Source of the DNA: Adiantum capillus-veneris
Taxonomy: Eukaryota > Streptophyta > Polypodiopsida > Polypodiales > Pteridaceae
Direction: 5' to 3'
Assembly (NCBI GenBank): GCA_014529385.2
Contig: CM043967.1
Location: 81,354,278 to 81,418,277, forward strand
DNA length: 64,000 bases
Shown here piece after piece: positions 35,143 through 46,848 of the stretch. The first letter of the stretch is position 1. Each line of letters begins with the position of its first letter. Under the pieces are notes generated by a model. It saw only the letters and a list, made by a program, of their open reading frames with translations, had not been told where the DNA came from and ran no database searches. Both the position numbers and the translations under genes were made by a program.

Positions 35143-37071
35143 TCATGTCGACGGTAATCCTGGTGGTAAATCATTAGGAAAAACATCTTGAAATTTCTTT
35201 AATAATTTCTGTAACTCACTAGCAATGTTTGCTTGTTTAGAATTAGCCATTGGTGGAAGAGATGAGAGAGAAGCATGTGGCGTTGAGGAATGTTCAACAG
35301 ATTCAATGTTAGAAAGAAAATGAGACAGTGAGTAACACAAGAAAACTTGATCGATTTCATTATCAGAAACGAGCTGCATAAGCTCAGCGGTACAAATCAA
35401 TGGTGATGAAGGTATATCCTTCTCTCCTAAAAACAACACATGTGCGCCATGGGATTCAAACATCAAGCTGTTGTGCTCATAGCTACGCTTCAGTGATGGT
35501 CCTAAGCTATGCAACCACTCCCTACCAAGAACCATGTCTGCCCTTTCCATGTTCATAACCTGAAAATCCAAGCATGTGGAGTAACCTTGTACTTCCAACG
35601 GAACAGCTCGGCATTGAGTATCCCAGATTTCGGTATCATGTCCATTCATCACTGCTACCTTGTAGCAGTGGGTACGCGGAGTTTGAGGCGATTTGAGTTT
35701 TTTCACCAATCCATAATTGATGAAATTGTGAATAGCACCATCAGCTATCAAGATGCACACCTTGTGGCCTTGCAGAGATCCATGCATACGTACTAACTCA
35801 TGTGGTCCAAAGGTTTGTTGCCACATGGAAGCTGTGCGATAGCATTCATGTACCACGTTTGTGTGTGTTACTTCCATTGTAGAGAAGCGTGAGGAAGACT
35901 CAAGAGGTAGCAGTTGCACCGTGTGCACTGCTTTCTCCTTGCCATGAGGAGCAGATTTCCCCTTGGGACAATCCTTTTTGCCATGACCGCTTCCTAAACA
36001 TTGAAAACATAATTTTTCTTTCTTAGCTTTATCAAAGTCCTCAGGAGAGAGAGGACCCCTTGACCCCTTGGGTTTTTTAGATGCATCTGAATTGGCAATT
36101 ATAAATTTACTTTTATTGTGCCCATACTGAGTGCGTGTATTACCATGTGTATTAGCAGGCACGTGACTATTGTGTGCTTTCTTTTCATCTGGATTATCAT
36201 GAATATGAGCTTTCACTATGGCTTTCTCAAGTGTTTTAGGGTCTTGGGTCTTGACGTACTTCTTAAGCTTTGGTGCCAGACCACGTATAAACCTCCGTAC
36301 TTGTTGAAAGTTATCTAAGCCTTCTAATTTGAGAATAACATCCCGATAGTGAGAGATATATTTAAGCAATGATGGGTATTGGTGCATGGAACATGTGTCC
36401 CAAGCCGTCCAATTACGATCTGCCTCATTTGTAGGCAAAAATTCTTTGCTAGACATAGCTTCAAAAGCTGCCCAACTTTGTGGCATGATATTCTTCTCCT
36501 TGAGAGACATCCACCATTTGTAGGCCTTGCCTTCCAGAGTTAAGCTCGTTTGCAGATCTCTGACTGCGTCTGGAGTACGCCGTAAGGCGTGAATTCCATC
36601 CCACTTGCTGAGAAAGATATTCACTGCATCCTTATTGAGGTCTCGGTCTTCTCCCTTAAAAATCGGTGGTTTGGTGTTTTTCAACAATTCATCCACCTCT
36701 TTTGAAGTGAGAGTATGTAACGTATTAGCATTTAGGCCTTGCCCTAGATTAGAAGGGCCTTCCCCTTCTGTAGCAATGTGCTCATGCATGTACGTGTCAG
36801 CAGGACCCTTGGACTGCTGTTGCATTAACTGAATCACTAATGTGGATAGTTTAGTAACATTTGCATTTAAAGCTTTAAAATTTTCATCCATGAATGACAT
36901 GCGGGTCTGAAGTGCACGAAATTCTTGAATATCGAGCAATTCGAAAGTTTCATCACCTGTCGTAGCATCGCAGGTACTCAGCTGCGGGCCGTCATGGGCA
37001 GGATCAGGCATACTTTGCTCAAAATCAAATGTCATATTGATATGTGAATCCATGGAGACAGTGCGGTGCAA
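35143..37071 (-). pseudogene. E3 Gag-protease frame
   Basis: An open frame of 642 codons ending at TGA 35143-35145, in the same frame as the reverse transcriptase that resumes 3 bp later, so the original was one Gag-Pol polyprotein. The capsid region includes 'FLSKWDGIHALRRTPDAVRD' and 'GKAYKWWMSL'. A canonical zinc knuckle, 'CFQCLGSGHGKKDC', lies at about residues 351-364. The protease-like block 'VCILIADGAIHNFI' lies near residue 440 (DGA in place of D-S/T-G) and 'ADMVLGREWLHSLG' near residue 515. Its tail, 'LLKKFQDVFPNDLPPGLPST', is the usual lead-in to reverse transcriptase. Confidence 0.9.
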
Positions 37072-37828
37072 GGAATAGTCAGAAAAATACCTGAGATGGA
37101 AAGCACTTGCAAAGTGTAATTAGCCTTGCTAATTCCGTCAAAATTGATAGTATCCTGATGGAAATCGATCCTAATTGTCTGCCATATAGGGAATTCCACA
37201 ATTCCTTGGTAGCCGAATCAATTATGCTTGCAATCATTAATTGATTTTGAAAGGTAATTGTACTTTGAATTCCCGTCGGAATGCTTTTCTTAAATATCTG
37301 AGTTTCTACAGGTAATATGTAGAGAATTGGGTACTCGAAGCTTGTGCCAGCCGTGTCAAGATGCCGTGCCTTGTTGGACCTTACCGAATCCGCACACGAG
37401 GGAGGGGGTGGGGTACCCCACTGTGGGTACCGCCCCTTGGTCTTGAAAAAAGGGTGTGGCCACTAACCCCCACGGGCTTGGGCGCACTTGTAATGTGAAA
37501 AACGAACACGTAGTGGCTATGGCTGCTTACAGTATCGCGCGAGCAAGGAAGGGGGCCATGTCGGCCATTGTATTGAGCAAGGGGCTTCAGCCTTGGGTCA
37601 AGAAACGCTCCCCCGTCCGACGCGATGCCGTAGAGCCGGCAAGGGGTGAGTTTGGTGCAGGTCCACCTCGGTGGCTCCTCCGTGCAAGGGGGGTTGCCCA
37701 CGGAATTCGTGCTTGTCGTCCTCCTCATAGGAGAGGTGCTCCACGGTTTCTTGACCCCGACATGAAACTTGCTCATGCAAGTTTATGTGGCTCCCCTCCT
37801 CCACGGCTGTGCCTTTCCCAAAAAAAAA
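37072..37828 (-). other. E3 5' leader
   Basis: About 0.75 kb between the primer-binding site and gag. GC-rich open frames at 37381-37908 overlap on both strands and show no known similarity, so I do not call them genes. Confidence 0.5.
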
Positions 37829-37846
37829 CCAAGCTCTTGATACCAA
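37829..37846 (-). promoter_or_regulatory. E3 primer-binding site, initiator tRNA-Met type
   Basis: The minus strand reads TTGGTATCAAGAGCTTGG directly after the right LTR. It matches the plant initiator-Met primer-binding word TGGTATCAGAGC with a single inserted base. Confidence 0.8.
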
Positions 37847-37999
37847 TGTTGGACAAGGGGAACGAGAACCTAGGAGTCCACCACACAACCACCCACTATA
37901 TAGCATAGCCCCTGGCCCTTTGCCCTAGTTGGACTCCCTTTCCACACTGCCTAGCCTCGCCTTGCCCTTGTCTAGTCGGGCCTTGCCGTTGTCCTGACA
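37847..37999 (-). repeat. E3 right LTR
   Basis: 153-bp partner of 32160-32312, followed by the target duplication GAACC at 38000-38004. Confidence 0.92.
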
Positions 38000-38609
38000 G
38001 AACCCTTGGTTCTTCTCGCACTTGCACTTCTCTTTGCACCACCTGCGGCTCTCGGCTACCATCGCATTACACTGCCTTCGCATCACTACGCCTTGCAAAC
38101 CCTGCCTAGCTTCACGCTTCTTTAATATCTTTTTGGTACGCCCTCTTGCTAGAGATACCGCCTCTTCATACGACACCGGGCCATCTATCTCCACCTTATA
38201 ACACACTTCCTCATGCAGGCAATCCATGATTTAAAAAATTGGCATTTTCTGTAGCGATTACCTTGATCAATTTTCCCCAAAGGGCTTCGAACTCCCACTC
38301 GAACGCTTGAAAATCACCCTCAAAGCTTTGCTTCAACCCGTCTAGCTTCTGTTTTACTTCCTCTAGCTGCACATCCGCTACAAATCTGCTTCAAAAAGCC
38401 CTCTCTAGGGCTTTGAAATTTTTCTTTTCTTCTTCACCAAGGCTATCCAACCATAGCCTTGCTTTACCACGAACTAGGAGCGGGAACACATGTACCGCAC
38501 CGTCTTCTCTCGATAGACCGCTTTCCAAAACAAACAATCCATAGTCTTGAAGCCATGTTTCCACATCTTTGACCCTGGTGAAAATGGGAAATTCCGCCCA
38601 AGCCATCAC
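37925..38609 (-). pseudogene. E2 Gag fragment
   Basis: Reading from 38609 the frame begins 'MMAWAEFPIFTRVKDVETWL', which resembles the starts of the E1 and E4 gags (MA..FP.F). It continues to a stop at 38391. After a frameshift, 38227 to about 38000 reads 'EVCYKVEIDGPVSYEEAVSL' and 'ARGRTKKILKKREAR', matching the capsid end 'TYEDALEVARNKEWKLRK' of E1 in pattern. E3 inserted just downstream at 38000, so the last residues of the 37925-38227 frame are E3 LTR sequence. Confidence 0.7.
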
Positions 38610-38692
38610 TAGCAGCTCCTGCTCTTCAAAGGCCGCACCTTTGGCATCACCAAAATCAGCGCTCCCACATCAACTAGGAGCATCAGATCTCT

Positions 38693-38709
38693 CCTCATTG
38701 GGGGCACCA
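38693..38709 (-). promoter_or_regulatory. E2 primer-binding site, same tRNA type as E1 and E4
   Basis: The plus strand reads 'cctcattgggggcacca', close to 'cctccgtgggggc(a/g)cca' in E1 and E4. The right LTR begins at 38715, five bases on. Confidence 0.65.
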
Positions 38710-38714
38710 GAAGA

Positions 38715-40557
38715 TGGAGAGGGGGAATGGGGAACACGCCCAACACACAAAGGGATCTGCCTCCTATAGCTCAGGGCATACATAGCACCCCAATCTACTC
38801 AATGAAGCACCTTCAACTCACACAGTTCTCGATATTGCACACGCGACCAACCACAACTCACGCATCAGCACTCGAACAGACCATCAATCAATCCGCATGC
38901 ATAAAACGGACGCAATTTACCATCTACCCTTGCACAAAAACACCACACTCTCTCTTTGCACACACACTCATCGGGGGGGGGGGGCGCACACGCCATCACA
39001 CACCCTGTACCACATGCAACAAAGCAGAGAAGGAAAAGGGGAGAAGGAATAGCACGACAAAAACGACCATTCTCAATGGGGGGACATCATTCTTTGCTAA
39101 AAAAAAACACTATAGCCGCACTCGGCTTCACAAAATACATAGAGGGAGGCGCCCTCTTGACCCTCTACAGACAGCCACTCCGTGTTGGCTCTTTCCCTCA
39201 AGGTACACACCTTCTTGTCGCGAGCAAAAGCCCAAAATACGTCCAAAAAAACCCTCTTATAGGGAGGGAGCATCCGTTTTTGGCATTTTTTTTCCATTTA
39301 ACGACACTTGGCGACATGCTTGCATGGTCTCTCTCTTACTGCGGGAACCGCTCCTCCTCCCCAGCAATAGGGACCTAGCTATTGGGGGGGGGGGGTTGAC
39401 TTTTGATTTCAAAAGGGGTCCCCTAATGGATGCCGTGCAGAATAGCCCCTATCGGACGTGATGCCATTTCCTCACTGTTGCGAGCTTTCGGACAGCACAA
39501 GGGGCACCACAGTCCACCGCTATCGGCTCTGCTGCAGCCAAAAACCGAGTGCGCCATCCCATGTGCTACCTCAACAACGATACACAAGGCCTGCCATCGC
39601 TGAACAATACTCTCTCGCATGCTCTTCAATGGGCCCCAACCCCAGGTCCTATACTGTAGGCATTAGAGGCCGCCCTTCGTATACGGGATAAACTCGTGCC
39701 ACATGGCGTTCTCCTATTTAGCACCCTTAGGGGTCTTTATATTTCACCCAAAACATTTTCCCCACCTTTAGAATGCCTGCCATATCTTGCTCAGTAGTCC
39801 AATGACCGGATTAAAAATTCCACCTGACCGTCTCAGTCCTCGACTTTAATTCCCCTCGTGCTCGCCGAACTTCAACTTTCTCGAGCCCGTGATCCAAGGC
39901 GACCAAAATTTTTAAAAATCATCTACAAACACTTCCCCTTCAACTACTCCAGGCTTCCCCAGGCCATAACTCGCCGCTCGAGACTCAGAATCACAAGCCG
40001 TGACTTCTTCTTGACTCCACTCGACATGCTCTATCTGCTTGAACCCTGTCGAGGCCTAAAAAATGCAAGATGGCACGATTACCCATGCGGTCAAGTGGGC
40101 TCAAACCCGGCCCCCCCAAAACTTCAATTGATCATAACTTGCTATTCAGAGCTCTGATCTGCAATCCGAGAAGACAGGCATCCTCCATAATCCGAGTTCT
40201 ACACATGCATCCACTAACATCAGCCTGAGCCACCTATTCCCAGCTTCCCTGTCCGTCGGGGATTTGCAACACCTTTTAACTTTGAACTTCGGTATCTCGA
40301 TACCGGGGCTCCGTTTGACGAGCCGTCCGGACCGGCTTCTAGATCACACTAAACACTACATTCCAAAGCAGTGACTCAACACTTTGGGCACCTTCGCTTG
40401 CCATCCCATCTGGGCCCATCTTAAAGATTTTTTGACCTAAAGAACTGCTTTCAGCATACATTCCCGCTACCCTTTGGCTACCCATGACCTTGGTACCTAC
40501 CCTAGCCTTCTGCACTGCACTTGCATGTAGCCTTTTCTTGGCATAGACCACTTTCGA
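38715..40557 (-). repeat. E2 right LTR
   Basis: Partner of 28980-30810 with a comparable length (1843 bp) and scattered differences. It includes G-runs at 38975-38984 and 39383-39395. Confidence 0.88.
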
Positions 40558-40800
40558 GATTGGACCAATGTATGATGCATCAATCCTGACTCCAGTTAGT
40601 TGTCACTCCCTCATCATCCATAGGGATTGTATCCATATATCCTAGCATCAACATATCAACCTTTAGCATGAGCATGTCAAAGAACTCCATATCGCTCATC
40701 TCCATGGCAAAAGACGTCTTTGTCCTAAGAAAATTAATTTGACGTGTCTCGCTAAAGCATGGCCACTCTAACTTTGCATCTACATATATTTTGTGCAAAA
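40558..40800 (-). repeat. Unclassified repeat family, copy B first half
   Basis: The minus frame contains 'MEFFDMLMLKVDMLMLGYMD', matching copy A at 2540-2600. Reading on past the E2 insertion, the family continues at 28979-28660. Confidence 0.6.
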
Positions 40801-41187
40801 GTCATTTGCAAAAGATTATCATCTCGTCTGTTGCCAACATGTCTGCAACACAATCAAGACTATGTCGTCTCATACCTCAGATACATGCATAGGGTAGACC
40901 AAGCCACTCCGTATCCTCACACAATCACTAGTGATCTGCATTGCATCTAAAAAGGCTACTCTTTAAGTAGTACTTGACATCCATCGTCTCTCAACTGTCC
41001 CATCAAAATCAAACTGTGTCTTATTTGAGGAACATATTGCACATAACAAAGTGTGTATGATGTGTAATTGTGGCAATGACATACATGTGTCTCTTATACC
41101 CTCCTCTATGTCACATGTTGAACCATCATCAAGTCACACACAACCAAATTTCTCACTATAAAAACTACGACACCACTCATGACATGG
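40801..41187. other. No supported gene
   Basis: Nothing recognised; it may be further sequence of the unclassified repeat. Confidence 0.4.
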
Positions 41188-41634
<447 letters not shown>

Positions 41635-41844
41635 TGAAGGGAGCAAAGAAAACCCCGAACCCTGACGGCCTCTAAAACACCGGGGACCGAATGGCGCGCC
41701 TCGAGCCTGTCATGGTAAAGCAAACAGGGGGCACCACCTAGCTTCAGCGGCTAGGACGCAAACAACACACCACCATAACAAAGTTTTCATCCAAGAGAGA
41801 TGGATGCTTGGGCGTAATGATGAAGAGGAAGGGAAATGAGATCA

Positions 41845-41905
<61 letters not shown>

Positions 41906-43230
41906 GGGAGGGGGTATTGTGGCTTAGTACTTAGGCAACACAGAAGGATGGCGAATCCGCACACCCTTCACACATACACAAGCTCACTCCAAACACAAGA
42001 CTAGGTGGCGATTCCGCACACCTCACATGGGCAGAACATTGCAGGAAAACATACTCACAAAACCTCAAGCTTTATTTAGAGAATAAGGCGATGAAATGGG
42101 GAGCATAGGGTAGGGGAATGCGAAGGGAGAGAGTGGTAGAGCACATGGCGGATAGGTGGGAGTTGATGGCGAAGACTCGCACGAGGGTTATGGCCATCAT
42201 CCTTCATTTAGCTGCCCTTCATCTTCCATAGCCCAAGGGTGTAGAGGTCATGCTCAAGACGAGCATGGTGATTGCGGTGATGGTGATGGTGTGTGTGTGT
42301 GTGTGTGTGTGCACTAGGCACACACAATGCATAGTGTATTCTTTGGTGATGTTGTGTGTGTTTTTTTGTGTCCTGGTGAGCTCTCATGGCCTCCTTATAT
42401 AGGGAAGGAGGAGAGGATTTAGCAATATTTCTAATTGAAGTGAGTGTCCCACTCTGGTGTCCCACTCTGGTGACCTCATTAAAAGAGCCTTGTATCTTGT
42501 AATCATGCTTGAAGACTTGTAGAACCATAGCCATTCTAGAGGGAAGAAAACTAGGGATGGCCTATGTCTCCATTACATGAGAAAATTGGGGTCCACTACA
42601 AAAATCATAGCTCCGCGTTCATAACTCCAAAGATTCTGAAAAACTTTGAGTTTAAAGTTGAGATCACGAGCTACATCTTTCATGTTGAACGCTCCTTCAG
42701 ATTCGGGGTTCTTCTTTACTTAAAAAATTCAGCCAAATAATGTATTATTTGTGGCTGCAAAAGTCTTTTGGTGGTCCCCTTTGAGTGGAATTCTCTCTTG
42801 CCTTCAAGTGTAAGCTCCTTCATGTGCATGAAAACATGACCTAGAGTTTTAAAAAGATTGGCAATCATCTAGATGGAGGTATTATTGAAATTTGAAAGTG
42901 GGGTTGAGGTTTGAAAATGAAAACTAGTGAATAAAATATTTGGTAGGGTGGAATAATATACATACATGAAAAATATATTAGAAAATACTAAAATATATAA
43001 TGTAATTTATATATATTTAATATTTAAGGTCAAAAGAGAGATCAACAAAGAAAGCTTACTTATTTATGCTACATTGTGATTGATTAGCATAAGTCTTATT
43101 TATTTAATAAAGGATAAAACGTTTGTGAAAAAGGAAGAAAAAATCAAAAGTAACTTATATAATGGGAAATATTTTGGTAAAAGGGCAAAAATATATGGGG
43201 GGGTTCCCATGCATGGAAAAGCTTGCCTCA
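41635..43230 (-). repeat. E4 left LTR
   Basis: Near-identical to 46546-48429 over most of its length, apart from the indel near 42465 and microsatellite length. It carries (GA)n at 41848-41902 and (GT)n at about 42290-42311. Confidence 0.88.
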
Positions 43231-44605
43231 TTAGCCCTCCCCCTAAGGCTAGAGGCATTCATGTCTCTAGCTCTGTTTCTTCTTCTGCTTAGCTGTAGGA
43301 TCCGATATTGAGTTGCCTTCTGAACTAGCCATTCCATTTGGCCATTGGTGAGATTTCTGGGATATTCATGAATCTGTAACAGGTCCGGGTGATAGCTTAT
43401 TCCTTGGAATAGTGTCGGTTGATTAAAGGGGAAGCCCATGGCTTCCAGAACTTTGTGCCAATGTCCTCCTGGATCCCAAGTGAAAAATAGGATCATTGTC
43501 TATAGTGTCCAAACAATAAAATTTGCATGCCAAATTGGACCAAATTTCTAACCACTAGTAGCGAGAGGGGAAATGAGCATCTTGGCTCCTGCAAAGACAG
43601 AACTGAAAATTATGATTCCCAAGAGTGTGCCAAGAATCCACCATATATGGCCGCCTTGTTGGTGGGGTGAGCTTCAGCTGTTTTCAGAATCCTGCTTACT
43701 TCCATGATTGGAAAAACTGCAAGCATATCATGCTTCTTTTGGGTGTGCTGAAACATGTCAGCTTACTTTACTGATGCTAATAGCAAGCCACCTACCTTGT
43801 GGGTTAAATACAAGCATAATCCACTTACCTTTCTCCAAAGAGAGGATGCACTATTTGTAAAAAATTGTACCAAATTGCGAAGGAGGTCTTCATTCTTGCA
43901 TTCTATCAGGTTTTTGTCTATCCATGGCTCCTTTGCTCTTATCTCCATGCTGATCTTCTCTCTATATGTTATAACGGCTAGCCATAGCCATAGGTCTAAT
44001 GCATCCCATGCAAACACAATGCTGTGTTGTAGAGGAGTTTGGAACATCCTTAAAAGGTTGGCAACATATTGATCATCAAACTTACTTTGAACATCCTCAC
44101 ATATAATGGAGGCATTACCCATCTCCAAGTTTATAACACCCTTCAGTAGACTAGAGGCATTACCCATCTCTAAGTCTATAACACTACACAATAAAGTCTT
44201 GCTCGGCTGCCAAGCCTCTGGAGCAATATCCAACTCCAAACCTTCAGTCATACTTACCTCTTCGTTATGGTCCTCAAGTGAAACTGCCTTGATGCAAGAT
44301 TCCTTTAGCTTGCTACACTATCCTGGGTCCATGCTGGTGCACAGGCTTCCGTTTTCAAAGCCCTCCCCTTTGCTTGATGTGTTGTCCACATTCTGCAAAG
44401 CCTTGCTAGCAGGCTGGTCTTCCTCTTCTCTTGTATCTTTCATGCCCTTTGCATTCCTCTTACTCTGACGAGGCCTAATCAACACTTTACACCTTTTTAC
44501 CCTTACTGCCCAATGCTGTCGATTGATCGCTTTGGTGCCTATTTCATTCAAGGTTAAAGATGTACTCACATTTGTAACACAATTTTCTTGACTTACCTCC
44601 CCCAC
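43231..44605 (-). pseudogene. E4 ORF-X, unknown conserved frame downstream of gag
   Basis: It continues in the gag frame after stops at 44636 and 44318 and reads to 43763, then shifts. It begins with a basic stretch ('RPRQSKRNAKGMKDTREEED') and has 'LDIAPEAWQPSKTLLCSVID' and a short internal repeat, 'DLEMGNASSLLKGVINLEMG'. In the sister copy at 50827-52099 the 44318 stop is a Gln codon and the region of the 43763 stop is open. There a hydrophobic segment, 'VAIYGGFLGTLLGNIIFSSV', precedes 'ILFFTWDPGGH'. Conservation of the reading between two copies suggests a real protein. I do not recognise it. Its position resembles that of an envelope-like frame, but nothing proves that role. Confidence 0.55.
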
Positions 44606-44635
44606 CTGGGTAGCATCTTTTGATTCTTTAACCTC

Positions 44636-45718
44636 TTATTCCACTGCTTCAGTTCTTTGAATAAACTTCTCGCTTGATCCTTCTTCGGTTACCTTCATCT
44701 TGACCTCTTCTGCAAGACCAATGATACTTGGTGTGCGGGTACCAATTGATGGTGGACGTAGGATGATTGTAAGTGGTGATTGTGGCGGACGTAGAATTTG
44801 TGTTGGTGGGGTTGGTGCTCGGGGTGGGGGTATTCTTTCTCTAGGGGGTGACAATTGGTTCCTCCTACCTCCTCTATTATAGTTTTGTACCGGTTTGGGA
44901 CAGTAGTACATACCGTGACCGTCTTCACCATAGTTGTAGTAGTGATACTCTCTGTTTTGTCGTCGTGCTCTTCCAGGGTCTTTATCTCTTTCTTTACTTC
45001 TCCCTTGCTGTATTAAGTGGACAGACAAACTCCGCAATTGGTCAGTAATATGGGCCAACATATCTTGTTGTTCATCTCTTACCCCAAGAGCCGGTGGTGG
45101 TGGTGGAATGGTGGTTGTCATAGTTTCTGGTCGACGCGATGTTCCCGCTTCTATTGACTCGGTTTCTTTGGCTTTCATTCGCAGCTTCTTGTCCTTAAGG
45201 CGAGCAATCTCAACGGCTAACTCGTACGTAGCCGGGAATCTACCTTTCACCTTCTCCTTGAGAAGTGGCCATAAGCCATGCATGAACAAATCTTGTTTTA
45301 GGAAATTGGGTGCAGCTTCCCCCCTTGCCAGTGACTCAACCCACAGTTCCCACAAATCCACAAATTTGGACTCATAGGTGGCATATTCTAAAAGACCCTC
45401 CTGCTTCAAGTATCTCAACTTGTCCCACAACTTTTCTGAAGTGGTACCTCTCCCAAAGCGCCTCTTAAAAGTGGTTTTTAAGGGTTCCCAGTCATCCTTG
45501 GTTGCTTGTGGAAGTGCATTGTACCATGATCTAACTTCTAGCTTCATGAGATGCTTAAAGATTCTAACCCGGGATTCATCCATATCTTTGTTGCTCACTA
45601 CACATATTACTTCAAAGTCATCTAAGAAGTCTGTTACCAAAACCTCCCCCTTCTTTCCTTTAAATGTTGGAAATGCTACACTTGCCATGATTACTGAGAG
45701 AGATCTAGAAAGACACAC
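44636..45718 (-). CDS. E4 Gag
   Basis: An open frame of 360 codons. I favour the methionine at residue 11 (45688, 'MASVAFPTFKGKKG') as the start, by analogy with the E1 gag; ten residues lie upstream in frame. The capsid region has 'EVRSWYNALPQATKDDWEPL' and 'LFMHGLWPLLKEKVKGRFPA', followed by 'TYELAVEIARLKDKKLRMKA', matching the E1 pattern 'TYEDALEVARNKEWKLRK'. A zinc-knuckle relic, 'YYNYGEDGHGMYYC', lies at about residues 257-270, with the first two Cys changed to Tyr, so RNA binding may be impaired. A Pro/Arg-rich tail follows. The stop at 44636 separates it from ORF-X in the same frame. Confidence 0.8.
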   Translation of the reverse strand: MCLSRSLSVIMASVAFPTFKGKKGEVLVTDFLDDFEVICVVSNKDMDESRVRIFKHLMKLEVRSWYNALPQATKDDWEPLKTTFKRRFGRGTTSEKLWDKLRYLKQEGLLEYATYESKFVDLWELWVESLARGEAAPNFLKQDLFMHGLWPLLKEKVKGRFPATYELAVEIARLKDKKLRMKAKETESIEAGTSRRPETMTTTIPPPPPALGVRDEQQDMLAHITDQLRSLSVHLIQQGRSKERDKDPGRARRQNREYHYYNYGEDGHGMYYCPKPVQNYNRGGRRNQLSPPRERIPPPRAPTPPTQILRPPQSPLTIILRPPSIGTRTPSIIGLAEEVKMKVTEEGSSEKFIQRTEAVE

Positions 45719-46493
45719 TGCTTAGCTTGCAAAAGTTTTTTTTCTTCTTTACAAGGAGGCGTGTATACCCTCTTATACTAGGACATAGATTAAAACTTCA
45801 AACAGTACATTGCCTTGTACCAAAGGTAACACAAATGGTTGATCTGATGCCAGAACCTCCAAAAATCGCTCCCCACCCGGCATGGTGTCAATGACGTGCT
45901 GGTAGTGAGCCTTCAAATCCAGTATTACCTTGATTGAGCGTACACGTGTTGGTATGTGTGATCTGTCTTGAGGTAGGTTGTACTGATTCATGTGAAGCTT
46001 AGAGGTGCTTAGTCACTGTCCAAGCTTGTGGGAGAGGGTGGTGTTCTTTCCTGAAACAAACTCAGTAGATCCCTAGTTTCTCTAGTGAGAGTGTGATCCA
46101 ATGATTCCGTTACCTGCGCTGCAGCATCAGGTGCGACTTGAAAACTGACTGTGATAATTACCTCGGTGACTTGAGTTACCCGACTCTCAAAGTAGAATAG
46201 TGTTGATTCTCTATTGTGTAGAGCTCCTTCCATTTTGTTGTTGTGGGTTGGTTGTAGGTTGCGGACATGGTTTCGACCTTCTCCTTCTTCTTCTTGGCAC
46301 TTGGCCTATGTATATCCACTGGGTTTGGCGTGTTGGTTGACTCTCCCACTGCAAATCGATTACCGCTACGCCTGGCACTCGAGCTTCGATGGAGATGCGG
46401 AGTTCGTCTAGTTGTGCTTGGAGCTCTTCTTCTTCTGTCGTCCAATTAGCAAATCCTGCTAGACATTCATCCATTCACAATAGTTTAGGGGTT
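45719..46493 (-). other. E4 5' leader with small open frames
   Basis: About 0.8 kb between the tRNA-like site and gag. Overlapping minus frames at 46009-46474 include an Arg/Lys-rich run ('PRRRRRRSKPCPQ'), and 45773-45991 gives a 72-codon frame. None has recognisable similarity. They may be upstream frames or chance. Confidence 0.4.
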
Positions 46494-46543
46494 TCAGTCT
46501 TGTAAACTGAAGGTCTTGAGTTCGATCCTCCGTGGGGGCACCA
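46494..46543 (+). promoter_or_regulatory. E4 extended primer-binding site resembling the 3' half of tRNA-Thr(UGU)
   Basis: The plus strand shows a 5-bp anticodon stem (tcagt/actga) around the 7-nt loop 'cttgtaa' (anticodon TGT), a 5-nt variable loop 'aggtc', a T-arm 'ttgag-ttcgatc-ctccg' whose outer pairs are imperfect, an acceptor strand 'tgggggc', discriminator A and CCA. The D-arm and 5' acceptor strand are absent, so this is not a tRNA gene. Nuclear tRNA genes do not encode CCA, so the sequence was probably copied from a mature tRNA primer. The LTR begins two bases later. Confidence 0.8.
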
Positions 46544-46545
46544 AA

Positions 46546-46760
46546 TGAAGGGAGCAAAGCGAACCCCGAACCCCGAACCCCGAAGGCCTCTGAAACACCA
46601 GGGACCGAATGGCGTGCCTCGAGCCTGTCATGGTAAAGCAAAGAGGGGGCACCACATAGCTTCAACGGCTAGGATGCAAACAACACACCACCATAACAAA
46701 GTTTTCATCCAAGAGAGATGGATGCTTGGGCGTAATGATGAAGAGGAAGGGAAATGAGAT

Positions 46761-46848
<88 letters not shown>

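Larger units (their letters stand above)
32160..37999 (-). mobile_element. E3: Ty3/gypsy chromovirus with short LTRs, nested in E2
   Basis: The LTRs of 153 bp (32160-32312 and 37847-37999) start TGTT(A/G)GACAAGGGGAAC and end TG(A)(C/T)A. The 5-bp target duplication GAACC is perfect (32155-32159 and 38000-38004). The primer-binding site is at 37829-37846 and a polypurine tract ('aaggggggaataa' on the minus strand) is at 32313-32325. From 37071 to 32324 the minus strand encodes gag, protease, reverse transcriptase, RNase H, integrase and a chromodomain in chromovirus order. Two in-frame stops and at least three frameshifts inactivate it. Confidence 0.95.
28980..40557 (-). mobile_element. E2: gag-only LTR retrotransposon, interrupted by E3
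   Basis: Direct repeats of 1.83 kb (28980-30810 and 38715-40557) bound it. The consensus LTR ends are TGGA...TCCA on the plus strand; the left copy begins TAGA and the right copy ends TCGA, one change each. On the minus strand the interior before E3 inserted was about 2.1 kb, and held a gag gene and an acidic frame but no polymerase. The flanking sequences 28660-28979 and 40558-40800 are the two halves of one copy of a repeat also seen at 2520-2960, which supports the boundaries. I could not find a clean target duplication, so the element is probably old. Confidence 0.85.

Noticed and set aside
37381-37908. Overlapping GC-rich frames of 100-150 codons on both strands
   Set aside because: They lie in the E3 leader and LTR, overlap each other, and have no recognisable domain.
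42594-42610. 'CACTACAAAAATC' as a CACTA end
   Set aside because: It occurs at the same place in both E4 LTRs and belongs to LTR sequence.
46494-46543. A tRNA-Thr gene
   Set aside because: The D-arm and 5' acceptor strand are absent, the T-stem is imperfect and CCA is present. It fits a copied primer, not a gene.
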